Shown here piece after piece: positions 1 to 6,595 of a DNA stretch of 10,141 bases. Each line of letters begins with the position of its first letter. Within the stretch, counting starts at the first letter, position 1. The stretch covers positions 1 through 10,141 of the forward strand of contig JAAZHW010000012.1 of the NCBI GenBank assembly GCA_012510515.1. Direction: 5' to 3'. The stretch comes from Parcubacteria group bacterium. Lineage in GTDB: Bacteria > Patescibacteriota > Minisyncoccia > UBA6257 > JAAZHW01. The position numbers were made by a program, and so were the translations under genes. The notes beneath the pieces are model-generated. The model was not told the origin of the DNA. It worked only from the letters and a program-made list of their open reading frames with translations, and ran no database searches.

Positions 1-1254
1 CACGAAGCCTTTACAACAATGCGTTTACGTGGGACAAAAGTAGCTGATGTTGCTATTTTAATTATTGCATCTGATGAAGGAGTAAAACCTCAAACCGTAG
101 AGGCTTTACATTTAATTCAACAAGAAAAAATTCCTTATATTATTGCTTTAAATAAAATTGATAAGTCAGAAGCCAATCCTAATCAAGTGAAAACTCAATT
201 AGCCGAAATAGGAGTTTTAGTTGAGGGTTGGGGCGGTAATATACCAGTGATTAACATTTCTGCTAAAGAAGGAAAAAACATCGAAGATTTATTAGAGTTA
301 ATTCTTCTTATGGCTGATATGGAAAATATCACGGCTAAAAAAGATGGTCCAGCTGATGGTGTTATTATCGAAACAAAATTTGATAGTAGGAGAGGAATTT
401 CAGTAACGGCTATTATTAAAAATGGAATATTAAAAGTTGGTGATTTAATTTATAGCGATTCAGCCACCGGTAAAGTAAAAACAATGGAAGATTGTAATGG
501 TTGTCAAATAAAAGAAGCTACTTTTTCTTCCCCAGTTCTTTTAATTGGTTTTAAAGAAATGCCTCAAGTAGGCGAAGAGTTTTTTGGAGGAGAGAAAAAA
601 GATATTGATAAAAAAAGCAAGAAAGAGGATAAAACAAATCAAACATCAATGATTAAAAATCAAAAATCAAAAAATAATTTAAATATTATTTTGAAAGCGG
701 ATACAATTGGTTCGCTTGAAGCAATGAAAAAAATTTTAAGTAATTTAAAACTACCCGAAGGATTGGAGATTGAAATTATTAGCGAATCAATTGGTGACGT
801 TTTTGTTTCGGATATTTCTTTAGCCGAAAATTCTTCGGCAATAATTTTGGGTTTTCAAATAAAAGTGCCAAAAGATTTACAAATTATTGGACAATCAAAA
901 AATATTCGTATTTATATTTTTAACATTGTTTATGAAATGGAAAAATTTTTGAAAGAAGAAATGGAAAAACTTTTTCAACCTCAAGAATTGCCGCCAAAAG
1001 GTATAGTGGAAATTTTAGCCACTTTTAGTAAAAAAAGAAGTGAACAATTAATCGGTGGAAAAGTATTAAAAGGAAAAATTGTTAAAGGAGCTCAAGTTAA
1101 AATTCAACGAGAAGAAAATATTATTGGACGAGGAAAAATTTTAAATTTACAAGTAAGTAAAGTTGATGTTAAAGAAATAATAGAAGGAAAAGAAGGGGGA
1201 ATTTTAATTGAAGCAGATACCGATATTTTAGTAGGCGATAAACTAATTTATTAA
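1..1254 (+). CDS. infB: Translation initiation factor IF-2, 3' portion (5' end outside the window)
   Basis: IF-2 is the GTPase that brings initiator fMet-tRNA to the 30S subunit and promotes subunit joining. The frame is open from base 1, where the first codons read HEAFTTMR, the end of the G3 switch motif (DxPGHEAF); the catalytic His is the very first codon. The ATG at 19 is internal and not a start. G4 (NKID) lies at 151-162 and G5 (SAKEG) from about 259. A beta-barrel domain II follows (roughly 350-590), then a Lys/Asn-rich linker (about 590-680), domain III containing ADTIGSLEA (about 690-900), and the C-terminal fMet-tRNA-binding barrel (about 990-1254). In that last domain the family's usual ECG reads EGG, so the conserved Cys is replaced by Gly. 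The P-loop and the N-terminal region lie upstream of the window. The stop is TAA, nine bases before queA. Identification is firm. Confidence 0.97.
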   Translation, partial: HEAFTTMRLRGTKVADVAILIIASDEGVKPQTVEALHLIQQEKIPYIIALNKIDKSEANPNQVKTQLAEIGVLVEGWGGNIPVINISAKEGKNIEDLLELILLMADMENITAKKDGPADGVIIETKFDSRRGISVTAIIKNGILKVGDLIYSDSATGKVKTMEDCNGCQIKEATFSSPVLLIGFKEMPQVGEEFFGGEKKDIDKKSKKEDKTNQTSMIKNQKSKNNLNIILKADTIGSLEAMKKILSNLKLPEGLEIEIISESIGDVFVSDISLAENSSAIILGFQIKVPKDLQIIGQSKNIRIYIFNIVYEMEKFLKEEMEKLFQPQELPPKGIVEILATFSKKRSEQLIGGKVLKGKIVKGAQVKIQREENIIGRGKILNLQVSKVDVKEIIEGKEGGILIEADTDILVGDKLIY

Positions 1255-1263
1255 TAATTAATT

Positions 1264-2301
1264 ATGCAATTAATAGAATTTGATTATACTTTGCCAAAAG
1301 AATTAATTGCTCAAAAACCTATTTTGCCGCGAGATCATTGCAAATTAATGGTGGTTAATAGAAAAACAAAAGAAATTAGCCATCATTTTTTTTATCAAAT
1401 TGATCAATTTCTTAAAAAAGGAGATGTGGTGGTGATTAATACCAGCAAAGTAATTCCAGCTCGACTATTAGGCAAAAAAGTAACTACCGATGGCAAGGTT
1501 GAAATTTTTTTGATACGACCAAATATAAAAAATTTGAAAAATTATCAATGGAATAATGAGTGGATTGTTATTGGAAAACCGGGATTAAAAAAAGGAGAAA
1601 AAATAAAATTTTCTTTTGGGTTGGAAGGCGAAATAGAAGAAGTAAATAACTACGAACGTTTAATTAAATTTAATACTCACGGAGAAAAATTAAAAAAATT
1701 AATTTACAAAAACGGTCAAGCGCCCACTCCTCCATATATTAAACGCTTATCTAATTTAAAAGAATATCAAACAATTTATGCTAAAAATTTAGGATCAGTA
1801 GCCGCTCCAACAGCGGGATTTCATTTTACTCCTCGTTTAATAAAAAAATTAAAAAAGAAAGGAGTAATTTTTAAGGAAGTAATTTTGCATATTGGTTTAG
1901 GGACGTTTGAACCAGTAAAAACAGAAATTGTAGAAAATCATCAAATGGATGTTGAGTGGGCAGAAATTGATGAAAAAACTGCTAAATTTTTAAATAAAGC
2001 CAAGAAGAATGGACAAAGAATTATTGCGGTGGGAACAACAACAACCCGAACACTTGAAGGATTTGCTAGTAAAAAAGGTGTTTTAAAAAGCGGGCAAAAA
2101 TTTGTTAATTTATTTATTTATCCCGGTTATCAATTTAAATTTACTGATGCTTTAATTACTAACTTTCATTTACCCAAATCAACGTTGATAATGCTTGTTT
2201 CGGCTTTAGCGGGAAAAGATTTAATTTTTCAAGCTTATAATGAAGCAATAAAAAAACACTATCGTTTTTATAGTTTTGGCGATGCAATGTTTATTATTTA
2301 A
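1264..2301 (+). CDS. queA: S-adenosylmethionine:tRNA ribosyltransferase-isomerase
   Basis: QueA transfers and isomerises the ribosyl part of SAM onto preQ1 at the wobble base of GUN-anticodon tRNAs, giving epoxyqueuosine; it is cytoplasmic. The 345-residue length matches the family. Visible signatures are FDYTLPKELIAQKP at the N-terminus (residues 6-19), NTSKVIPARLLG (59-70; family form NDTRVIPARL), PTPPYIKR (154-161), GSVAAPTAGFHFT (178-190), HIGLGTFEPV (209-218), AVGTTTTRTLE (255-265), YPGYQFKFTDALITNFHLPKS in the C-terminal part (286-306), and the terminal RFYSFGDAM. The usual M-H after the HIGLGTF motif reads M-D (residues 228-229). The ATG lies nine bases after the infB stop, with an A/T-only leader and no Shine-Dalgarno sequence. 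Co-transcription with infB is likely. No other queuosine gene is in the window, so whether preQ1 is made or imported cannot be said. Confidence 0.96.
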   Translation: MQLIEFDYTLPKELIAQKPILPRDHCKLMVVNRKTKEISHHFFYQIDQFLKKGDVVVINTSKVIPARLLGKKVTTDGKVEIFLIRPNIKNLKNYQWNNEWIVIGKPGLKKGEKIKFSFGLEGEIEEVNNYERLIKFNTHGEKLKKLIYKNGQAPTPPYIKRLSNLKEYQTIYAKNLGSVAAPTAGFHFTPRLIKKLKKKGVIFKEVILHIGLGTFEPVKTEIVENHQMDVEWAEIDEKTAKFLNKAKKNGQRIIAVGTTTTRTLEGFASKKGVLKSGQKFVNLFIYPGYQFKFTDALITNFHLPKSTLIMLVSALAGKDLIFQAYNEAIKKHYRFYSFGDAMFII

Positions 2302-2312
2302 TCAAAAAGCAA

Positions 2313-2318
2313 TATAAT
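2313..2318 (+). promoter_or_regulatory. Candidate -10 box directly upstream of polX
   Basis: A perfect TATAAT sits in the 23-base queA-polX gap and ends six bases before the polX ATG at 2325. A transcript started at the normal distance would begin at or within a base or two of the ATG, so it would be leaderless. No TTGACA-like -35 is present at the expected spacing (2290-2295 reads TTTATT). In such A/T-rich DNA a TATAAT can occur by chance. Confidence 0.3.
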
Positions 2319-2324
2319 TTAATT

Positions 2325-4079
2325 ATGGAAAATAAAGAAATTGCTAAAATTTTATCAGAAATTTCCGTTTATTTAGAAATGGAAGGAGAAATGTTTAAAC
2401 CGCGGGTTTATGAAAAAGCCGCTTTAGCTATTGAATTGCTAGACAAACCATTAAAAGATATTTATAAAACGCAGGGATTAAAAGGGATTGAAAATATTGA
2501 GGGCGTTGGATTGTCAATTGCTGAAAAAATAGAAGAATTGTTAAAAACAGGTGAACTTAAATATTATAAACAATTAAAGAAAAAATATCCTATTGATTTA
2601 GAAAATTTATTACGAATAGAAGGATTGGGACCGAAATTAATTAAAAAACTTTACGAAAAATTAAAAATTAAAAATATTGCTGATTTAGAAAAAGCAGCTC
2701 AAGAGGGAAAAATTAGAAAAATTGAGGGGTTTGGTGAAAAAACAGAGCAGAATATTTTAAAAAGCATTGAATTTTTAAAACAGAGTGGCAACCGTTTTAT
2801 TTTAGGTTTTGTTTGGCCGGAAATAGAAAATATTATTAGTCAACTTTCTCATTTAAAAGAAGTGAAAAAAATTATAGCCGCTGGATCAATAAGGCGAATG
2901 AAAGAAACTATAGGCGATTTAGATATTTTAATTATTTCCAATAATCCAATGCCAGTGATGGATTATTTTGTTTCAATGCCCAATGTTTTTCAAATCATCG
3001 CTCACGGTGAAACAAAATCAGCCATTAGATTAAAAAATGGTTTGGATGTTGATTTGCGAGTAGTAGCGGAAGAATCTTTTGGCGCTGCTCTAAATTATTT
3101 TACCGGTTCTAAAAATCACGGAATTCATTTACGAGAAATAGCGATGAAAAAAAATTATAAATTAAATGAGTATGGATTGTTTAAAATTAAAAATAACAAA
3201 GAAATAAAGATTGCGGGGAAAACCGAAAAAGAAATTTATCAAGCTCTGGGCTTAGATTATATTGAGCCAGAAATGCGAGAAGATTGGGGGGAAATTGAAT
3301 TAGCTCAAAATCATCAATTACCAAAATTAATTGGTTATAATGATTTAAAAGGTGATTTACAAATTCAGACCAATTGGAGCGATGGTTCTAATTCAATTGA
3401 AGAATATATTGATGCTGCCTTGAAAAATAATTTAGAATATATTGCTATTACTGATCACACGAAGAGTTTGGCAATGACTGGTGGTTGTGATGAAAAAAAA
3501 TTATTAAAACAAATAAAAGAAATTGATAAAATTAATCAAAAATTAGAAAAAGAAAAAATTAATTTTAAAGTTTTAAAAAGCGCCGAAGTGAATATTTTAA
3601 AAGATGGATCATTAGATATTGATAAAAAAGTTTTAGCTCAATTAGATTTTGTTGCCGCAGCGGTTCATTCTCATTTTAATATGACAAGAAAAGAAATGAC
3701 CGAAAGAATTTGTAAAGCGATTAGAAATCCATTGGTTGATATTATTTTTCATCCAACCGGACGTTTAATTTTAAAAAGACCGCCGTATGATTTAGATGTT
3801 GATAAAATAATTAATGAAGCAAAAAATAATAATACTTGTTTAGAAATTGATGCTTTTCCTGATCGACTTGACTTAAAAGACGAACACATTAAAAAAGCAA
3901 TAGAAAAAGGCGTAAAACTTTCTATTGATTCTGATTCTCACTCAATTAATCATTTAAATTATTTAAAATTTGGTATTGCTCAAGCGCGACGCGGTTGGGT
4001 AACCAAAAATGATATTATAAATACAAAACCATGGCCAGAAATGTTGAAACAACTCAAAGTCAACCAAAGAAAAAAGTAA
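2325..4079 (+). CDS. polX: X-family DNA polymerase with C-terminal PHP domain
   Basis: Bacterial PolX fills short gaps in base-excision repair, and its PHP domain can carry 3'-5' exonuclease or end-processing activity. The 584 residues match the usual length. An N-terminal helical region contains helix-hairpin-helix motifs near residues 53-75, 92-112 and 127-147 (IEGVG, IEGLG, IEGFG). The nucleotidyltransferase palm shows GSIRR...GDLD with metal-binding Asp198 and Asp200, and the third Asp at 243 (VDLR). The PHP domain starts at about residue 343: D353, ITDH (D377, H378), E421, VHSH (H448, H450), FHP (H476) and SDSH (D537, H539). The first metal-binding pair, normally HxH, reads Q346-I-Q348, so nuclease activity may be altered or lost. 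The ATG has no Shine-Dalgarno sequence, and the 3' end overlaps the next gene by 49 bases. Family identity is certain; activity of the PHP domain is open. Confidence 0.95.
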   Translation: MENKEIAKILSEISVYLEMEGEMFKPRVYEKAALAIELLDKPLKDIYKTQGLKGIENIEGVGLSIAEKIEELLKTGELKYYKQLKKKYPIDLENLLRIEGLGPKLIKKLYEKLKIKNIADLEKAAQEGKIRKIEGFGEKTEQNILKSIEFLKQSGNRFILGFVWPEIENIISQLSHLKEVKKIIAAGSIRRMKETIGDLDILIISNNPMPVMDYFVSMPNVFQIIAHGETKSAIRLKNGLDVDLRVVAEESFGAALNYFTGSKNHGIHLREIAMKKNYKLNEYGLFKIKNNKEIKIAGKTEKEIYQALGLDYIEPEMREDWGEIELAQNHQLPKLIGYNDLKGDLQIQTNWSDGSNSIEEYIDAALKNNLEYIAITDHTKSLAMTGGCDEKKLLKQIKEIDKINQKLEKEKINFKVLKSAEVNILKDGSLDIDKKVLAQLDFVAAAVHSHFNMTRKEMTERICKAIRNPLVDIIFHPTGRLILKRPPYDLDVDKIINEAKNNNTCLEIDAFPDRLDLKDEHIKKAIEKGVKLSIDSDSHSINHLNYLKFGIAQARRGWVTKNDIINTKPWPEMLKQLKVNQRKK

Positions 4080-4516
4080 AATTTGAAGTTTCAGTGGGAA
4101 TATTTCTTTTTCGACAAGAAAAAGAAAAGATTTTGTGGTTGATGCTTCATTATCCCGCTGGTCACTGGGATTTTATTAAAGGACATATTGAAAAAAAAGA
4201 AAAAATAGAGGAAACTATAAGAAGAGAAACTTTTGAAGAAGCAGGTATCAAAAATTTTAAGATTTTTCCGGGATTTAAAAAGATTGTTACTTATTGGTTT
4301 AAGGATACAAAACATAATGACAATAGATTAATTCGTAAAAAAGTGATTTTTCTTTTAGGAGAAACAAAAGAAAAAGAAATAAAAATATCCCCGGAGCATT
4401 TAGAAGGAAAATGGGTGACTACAAAAGAAGCTTTAGAAATTATTACTTTTAAAAATGTTAAAAAATTTTTTAATCAAGCCGTCGAATTTTTAAAAAAATA
4501 TCAAATTAGTGCCTAA
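4031..4516 (+). CDS. Nudix hydrolase, Ap4A hydrolase (NUDT2-like) type
   Basis: Nudix enzymes cleave nucleoside diphosphates linked to another group. This one resembles the asymmetric diadenosine tetraphosphate hydrolases, which turn Ap4A into ATP and AMP; the substrate is inferred. A complete Nudix box, GX5EX7REUXEEXGU, spans residues 51-73 (G51, E57, RETFEE, G72, I73) and supplies the Mg-binding glutamates. The lead-in WDFIKGH parallels WTPPKGH of NUDT2, and the later FKKIVTYWF and SPEHLEGKWVT stretches fit the same subgroup. The protein has 161 residues with no signal peptide or membrane segment. The ATG at 4031 lies 49 bases inside polX in another frame; the only downstream alternatives are non-ATG codons, and the fold needs sequence from about residue 17 on. 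The long overlap implies translational coupling. Its end overlaps the next gene by eight bases. Confidence 0.9.
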   Translation: MARNVETTQSQPKKKVKFEVSVGIFLFRQEKEKILWLMLHYPAGHWDFIKGHIEKKEKIEETIRRETFEEAGIKNFKIFPGFKKIVTYWFKDTKHNDNRLIRKKVIFLLGETKEKEIKISPEHLEGKWVTTKEALEIITFKNVKKFFNQAVEFLKKYQISA

Positions 4517-5987
4517 AAAAAATAATAATAAAAATATAGATAATGGAGATAAAAAGAAAAATTCTTTAGTGAAAAAATCAATTACCTCAAAAAATTCTAC
4601 CATTAAAAATAAAAACGATAAAATAAAAATTCACTTTTATGGTGCTACCAAAGAAGTGGAAGGGAGTTGTTTTTTGGTAGAATATAAAAACGAAAAAATT
4701 TTAATTGATTGTGGCATTCATCGAGATATTCGAGATGAAACAAATTTTCAATCATTACCATTTAATCCTCAACAAATTAAAGCTATTATTTTAACTCACG
4801 CTCACATTGATCACAGCGGTCTAATACCTTATGTCTACAAAAAAGGTTTTCGAGGAAAAATTTTTGCGACGCCGCCAACAATTGATTTTTGTGAAATTTT
4901 ATGGGAGGACGCTTTTGGTTTAATGGAAGATTCAGTAGAAAAGTATGGTTTACCATTGCCTTATAGCGCTAACGATATGGTTGAAGCGCTTAATTTATTT
5001 CAGCCAATTTCTTATTATCAGGAAATAAATATTTCTTCAAATTTTTCTTTTATGTTTTATAATGCTGGTCATATATTAGGCTCAGCTATTGTTTTATTAA
5101 AAATAAAAAAATCAAACAAAGAGGAAACAAAAATTATTTTTTCAGGAGATTTAGGCAATCCCTTTAATTTATTATTACCCGAAACGGATTTAATTAGTGA
5201 AGAAGCCGATTATTGTTTAGTAGAATCAACTTATGGTGATCGTTTACATGAAGATAGCAAAATCAGAAGAGAGTTATTAGAGGATGCGGTTGAAGAAGTT
5301 ATTAGAAATAAAGGAGTGTTAATGATTCCTGTGTTAGCATTGGAACGTACTCAAGAAATTCTCGTGGAATTAAACGAATTAGTAATAAATCATAGAGTAC
5401 CATCGGTGCCAATTTTTATGGATAGCCCTTTGGCTATTAAAATAACCGAAATTTATAAAAAATATTTAGAATATATTAGAATCGAAGCTTTTAAATTTGT
5501 TAAGGGAGGAATGGGTTTGTTTAATTTTCCCGGATTAACTTTTACTTTAACAACTGAACAATCAAAAGCAATAAATGTTGTTCCACCGCCAAAAATTATT
5601 TTAGCCGGATCGGGTTCTTCTGAAGGAGGAAGGATTCTTCATCATGAAAAGCGATATTTGCCCGATCCTCACAGTGTTTTATTAATTGTTTCTTATCAAG
5701 ATAAAAATTCTTTAGGAAGAAAATTATTAGAAGGAATTAAAGAAATTGAAATTTACAACGAAACAATTAAGGTTAATTGTCGGATTCAACAAATTAGTGG
5801 TTATTCGGCTCACGCTGATCAGGAAATGCTTTTAAAATGGATTGGACCGATGAGATTTCGATTAAAAAAATTATTTGTAATTCATGGAGAAGAATCAGCC
5901 ATTAATACTTTATCTCAATTAGTAAGAGATAGATTTGGTATTGTTACTGAAGCGCCAGATTATGGAGAAGAAATAGAATTAGAATAA
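4509..5987 (+). CDS. Beta-CASP metallo-beta-lactamase ribonuclease (Ysh1/CPSF-like)
   Basis: A two-zinc MBL-fold nuclease with a beta-CASP insert, the group that includes CPSF73/Ysh1 and the Thermus TTHA0252 RNase; it probably cleaves or trims RNA. Motifs in order: HAHIDH (residues 97-102, motif 2), GH188 (motif 3), SGD214 (motif 4), VESTYGDR with E239 (motif A), the SPLAIKITEIY stretch, GSGSSEGGRILHH with H378/H379 (motif B), GYSAHAD with H435 (motif C) and FVIHGEE with H459. All metal ligands appear present. The protein has 492 residues, longer than the simplest members because of a Lys/Asn/Ser-rich N-terminal tail of about 38 residues. The start is GTG at 4509, overlapping the Nudix stop; a second in-frame GTG at 4569 (residue 21) would shorten the tail. 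RNase J is a relative, but the RNase J C-terminal domain is not visible. Exact RNA substrate unknown. Confidence 0.93.
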   Translation: MPKKNNNKNIDNGDKKKNSLVKKSITSKNSTIKNKNDKIKIHFYGATKEVEGSCFLVEYKNEKILIDCGIHRDIRDETNFQSLPFNPQQIKAIILTHAHIDHSGLIPYVYKKGFRGKIFATPPTIDFCEILWEDAFGLMEDSVEKYGLPLPYSANDMVEALNLFQPISYYQEINISSNFSFMFYNAGHILGSAIVLLKIKKSNKEETKIIFSGDLGNPFNLLLPETDLISEEADYCLVESTYGDRLHEDSKIRRELLEDAVEEVIRNKGVLMIPVLALERTQEILVELNELVINHRVPSVPIFMDSPLAIKITEIYKKYLEYIRIEAFKFVKGGMGLFNFPGLTFTLTTEQSKAINVVPPPKIILAGSGSSEGGRILHHEKRYLPDPHSVLLIVSYQDKNSLGRKLLEGIKEIEIYNETIKVNCRIQQISGYSAHADQEMLLKWIGPMRFRLKKLFVIHGEESAINTLSQLVRDRFGIVTEAPDYGEEIELE

Positions 5988-6026
5988 ATATAGATTAAGA
6001 TTAAAAGTTAAAAGTATGATATTATA

Positions 6027-6116
6027 GGAGGCGTGCCAGAGTGGTTGAATGGGCCGCACTCGAAATGCGGTATCCCATTTTTGGGATCGGAGGTTCGAAT
6101 CCTCCCGCCTCCGCCA
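6027..6116 (+). tRNA. tRNA-Ser(CGA)
   Basis: A full class II cloverleaf. Acceptor GGAGGCG (6027-6033) pairs with CGCCTCC (6106-6112), followed by discriminator G and an encoded CCA (6114-6116). Anticodon stem CCGCA/TGCGG (6054-6058/6066-6070) holds loop CTCGAAA with anticodon CGA at 6061-6063, which reads UCG. The long variable arm that marks Ser tRNAs is a six-pair stem ATCCCA/TGGGAT (6072-6077/6082-6087) with a TTTT loop. The T arm is GGAGG-TTCGAAT-CCTCC (6089-6105). A TATGAT at 6015-6020 could serve as a -10 box, but no clear -35 is seen. Confidence 0.98.
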
Positions 6117-6184
6117 ATTTTCAAAATTAGAATTTTAGTTAAAATCCGCATCTATTTTTTTCAAGAAAACCTTGACACTGATTT

Positions 6185-6260
6185 TTAGCCAGCCGCCGCA
6201 GGCGGCGGGCAGAATCCGCTAAAACGGATTTACCACCTATTCATAATCTTCTTTGGCTAA
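6185..6260. repeat. Inverted repeat enclosing two hairpins
   Basis: Outer arms TTAGCCA (6185-6191) and TGGCTAA (6254-6260) enclose two perfect stem-loops: GCCGCC-GCA-GGCGGC (6192-6206) and AATCCG-CTAAAA-CGGATT (6213-6230). Drawn as RNA, this is a three-way junction. The GCCGCC palindrome resembles the short GC-rich interspersed palindromes common in Patescibacteria genomes; that comparison is from memory. Confidence 0.55.
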
Positions 6261-6267
6261 CAGACAA

Positions 6268-6343
6268 GCAAAAAATTTAAAGGGAGTCTGGGGAAAAGCC
6301 CCGAAGGAGTCGCTTCGCGACCCTACGGGGTAAAAATTTTTGC
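6268..6343. repeat. Long nested stem-loop
   Basis: An outer A/T stem, GCAAAAAATTT (6268-6278) against AAATTTTTGC (6334-6343) with a one-base bulge, encloses CCCCG (6299-6303) pairing with CGGGG (6326-6330) and an inner GTCGC-TTC-GCGAC (6309-6321). An alternative pairing, GGGG (6290-6293) with CCCC (6299-6302), would compete with the CCCCG/CGGGG stem. The downstream TTTTT at 6337-6341 makes a weak terminator role possible on the plus strand. Confidence 0.5.
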
Positions 6344-6438
6344 CCGCTTTGGCAAGACGGAGAACACTTTATATGTTTTGTGTTGCCCCTGCCCCCACAC
6401 CAAATTTGATGTAAGGGCTTATCCCAACCATCCTGCCT

Positions 6439-6472
6439 ACCCCGTATAATTGCGAAGCAATTTGTTCGGGGT
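6439..6472. repeat. Hairpin upstream of the surface-protein promoter
   Basis: ACCCCG (6439-6444) pairs with CGGGGT (6467-6472), and inside it AATTGC-GAA-GCAATT (6448-6462) forms a six-pair stem. The layout (an outer CCCCG/CGGGG stem and an inner stem with a three-base loop) repeats that of the hairpin at 6299-6330, although the inner sequences differ. It ends 15 bases before the -35 box. Confidence 0.5.
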
Positions 6473-6487
6473 GTGCGCCTAAGGGAT

Positions 6488-6515
6488 TTGACAGCATTAT
6501 TATGGTCGTTATAAT
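6488..6515 (+). promoter_or_regulatory. Consensus sigma-70-type promoter of the surface-protein gene
   Basis: TTGACA (6488-6493) and TATAAT (6510-6515) both match the consensus exactly, with a 16-base spacer. Transcription would start near 6522, giving a 5' leader of about 75 bases before the ATG at 6596. This is the best promoter in the window and suggests strong, independent expression of the secreted protein. Confidence 0.8.
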
Positions 6516-6555
6516 TTATACATAATACTTTAAATATTAAGCAATAATTTAAAAT

Positions 6556-6578
6556 ATGGTAACTTAGTCGATTGCCAT
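6556..6578 (+). promoter_or_regulatory. Small stem-loop in the 5' leader
   Basis: ATGGTAA (6556-6562) can pair with TTGCCAT (6572-6578) using one G-U pair, 17 bases before the surface-protein start. The left arm also contains an ATG followed by two codons and TAG. It may shape the leader or mean nothing; the stem is short and A/T-rich. Confidence 0.25.
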
Positions 6579-6595
6579 AAAATAATTAAAAAACT

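Larger units (their letters stand above)
6117..6487. other. Non-coding, GC-rich, hairpin-dense intergenic island
   Basis: No convincing reading frame is seen on either strand here. After an A/T-rich stretch following the tRNA (to about 6160), the DNA becomes unusually G/C-rich for this genome: hand counts give 33 of 60 at 6181-6240 and 34 of 60 at 6301-6360, against 15 of 60 at 1381-1440. At least five stem-loops can be drawn, the main ones listed separately. A 9-base inverted pair, TACGGGGTA (6324-6332) and TACCCCGTA (6438-6446), could join distant parts of the island. It may be a structured RNA, a cluster of REP-like palindromes, or the remains of a mobile element. The tRNA has no other obvious terminator, so its transcript might end inside this island. 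Confidence 0.6.

Noticed and set aside
600..690. Lys/Asn-rich stretch in IF-2 as an inserted repeat
   Set aside because: It lies in the linker before domain III, which is variable in IF-2, and the frame is intact; composition alone explains it.
4091..4315. Minus-strand reading frame opposite the Nudix gene
   Set aside because: Its Phe/Ser/Lys-rich peptide is the mirror of A-rich Nudix codons; the plus-strand gene has a perfect Nudix box.
6089..6116. tRNA-Ser 3' end as an integration site
   Set aside because: I found no second copy of the tRNA 3' end downstream in the window and no integrase gene.
6172..6180. TTGACA-like box in CTTGACACTG after the tRNA
   Set aside because: The expected -10 position falls in the GCCGCC palindrome, with no TATAAT-like sequence.
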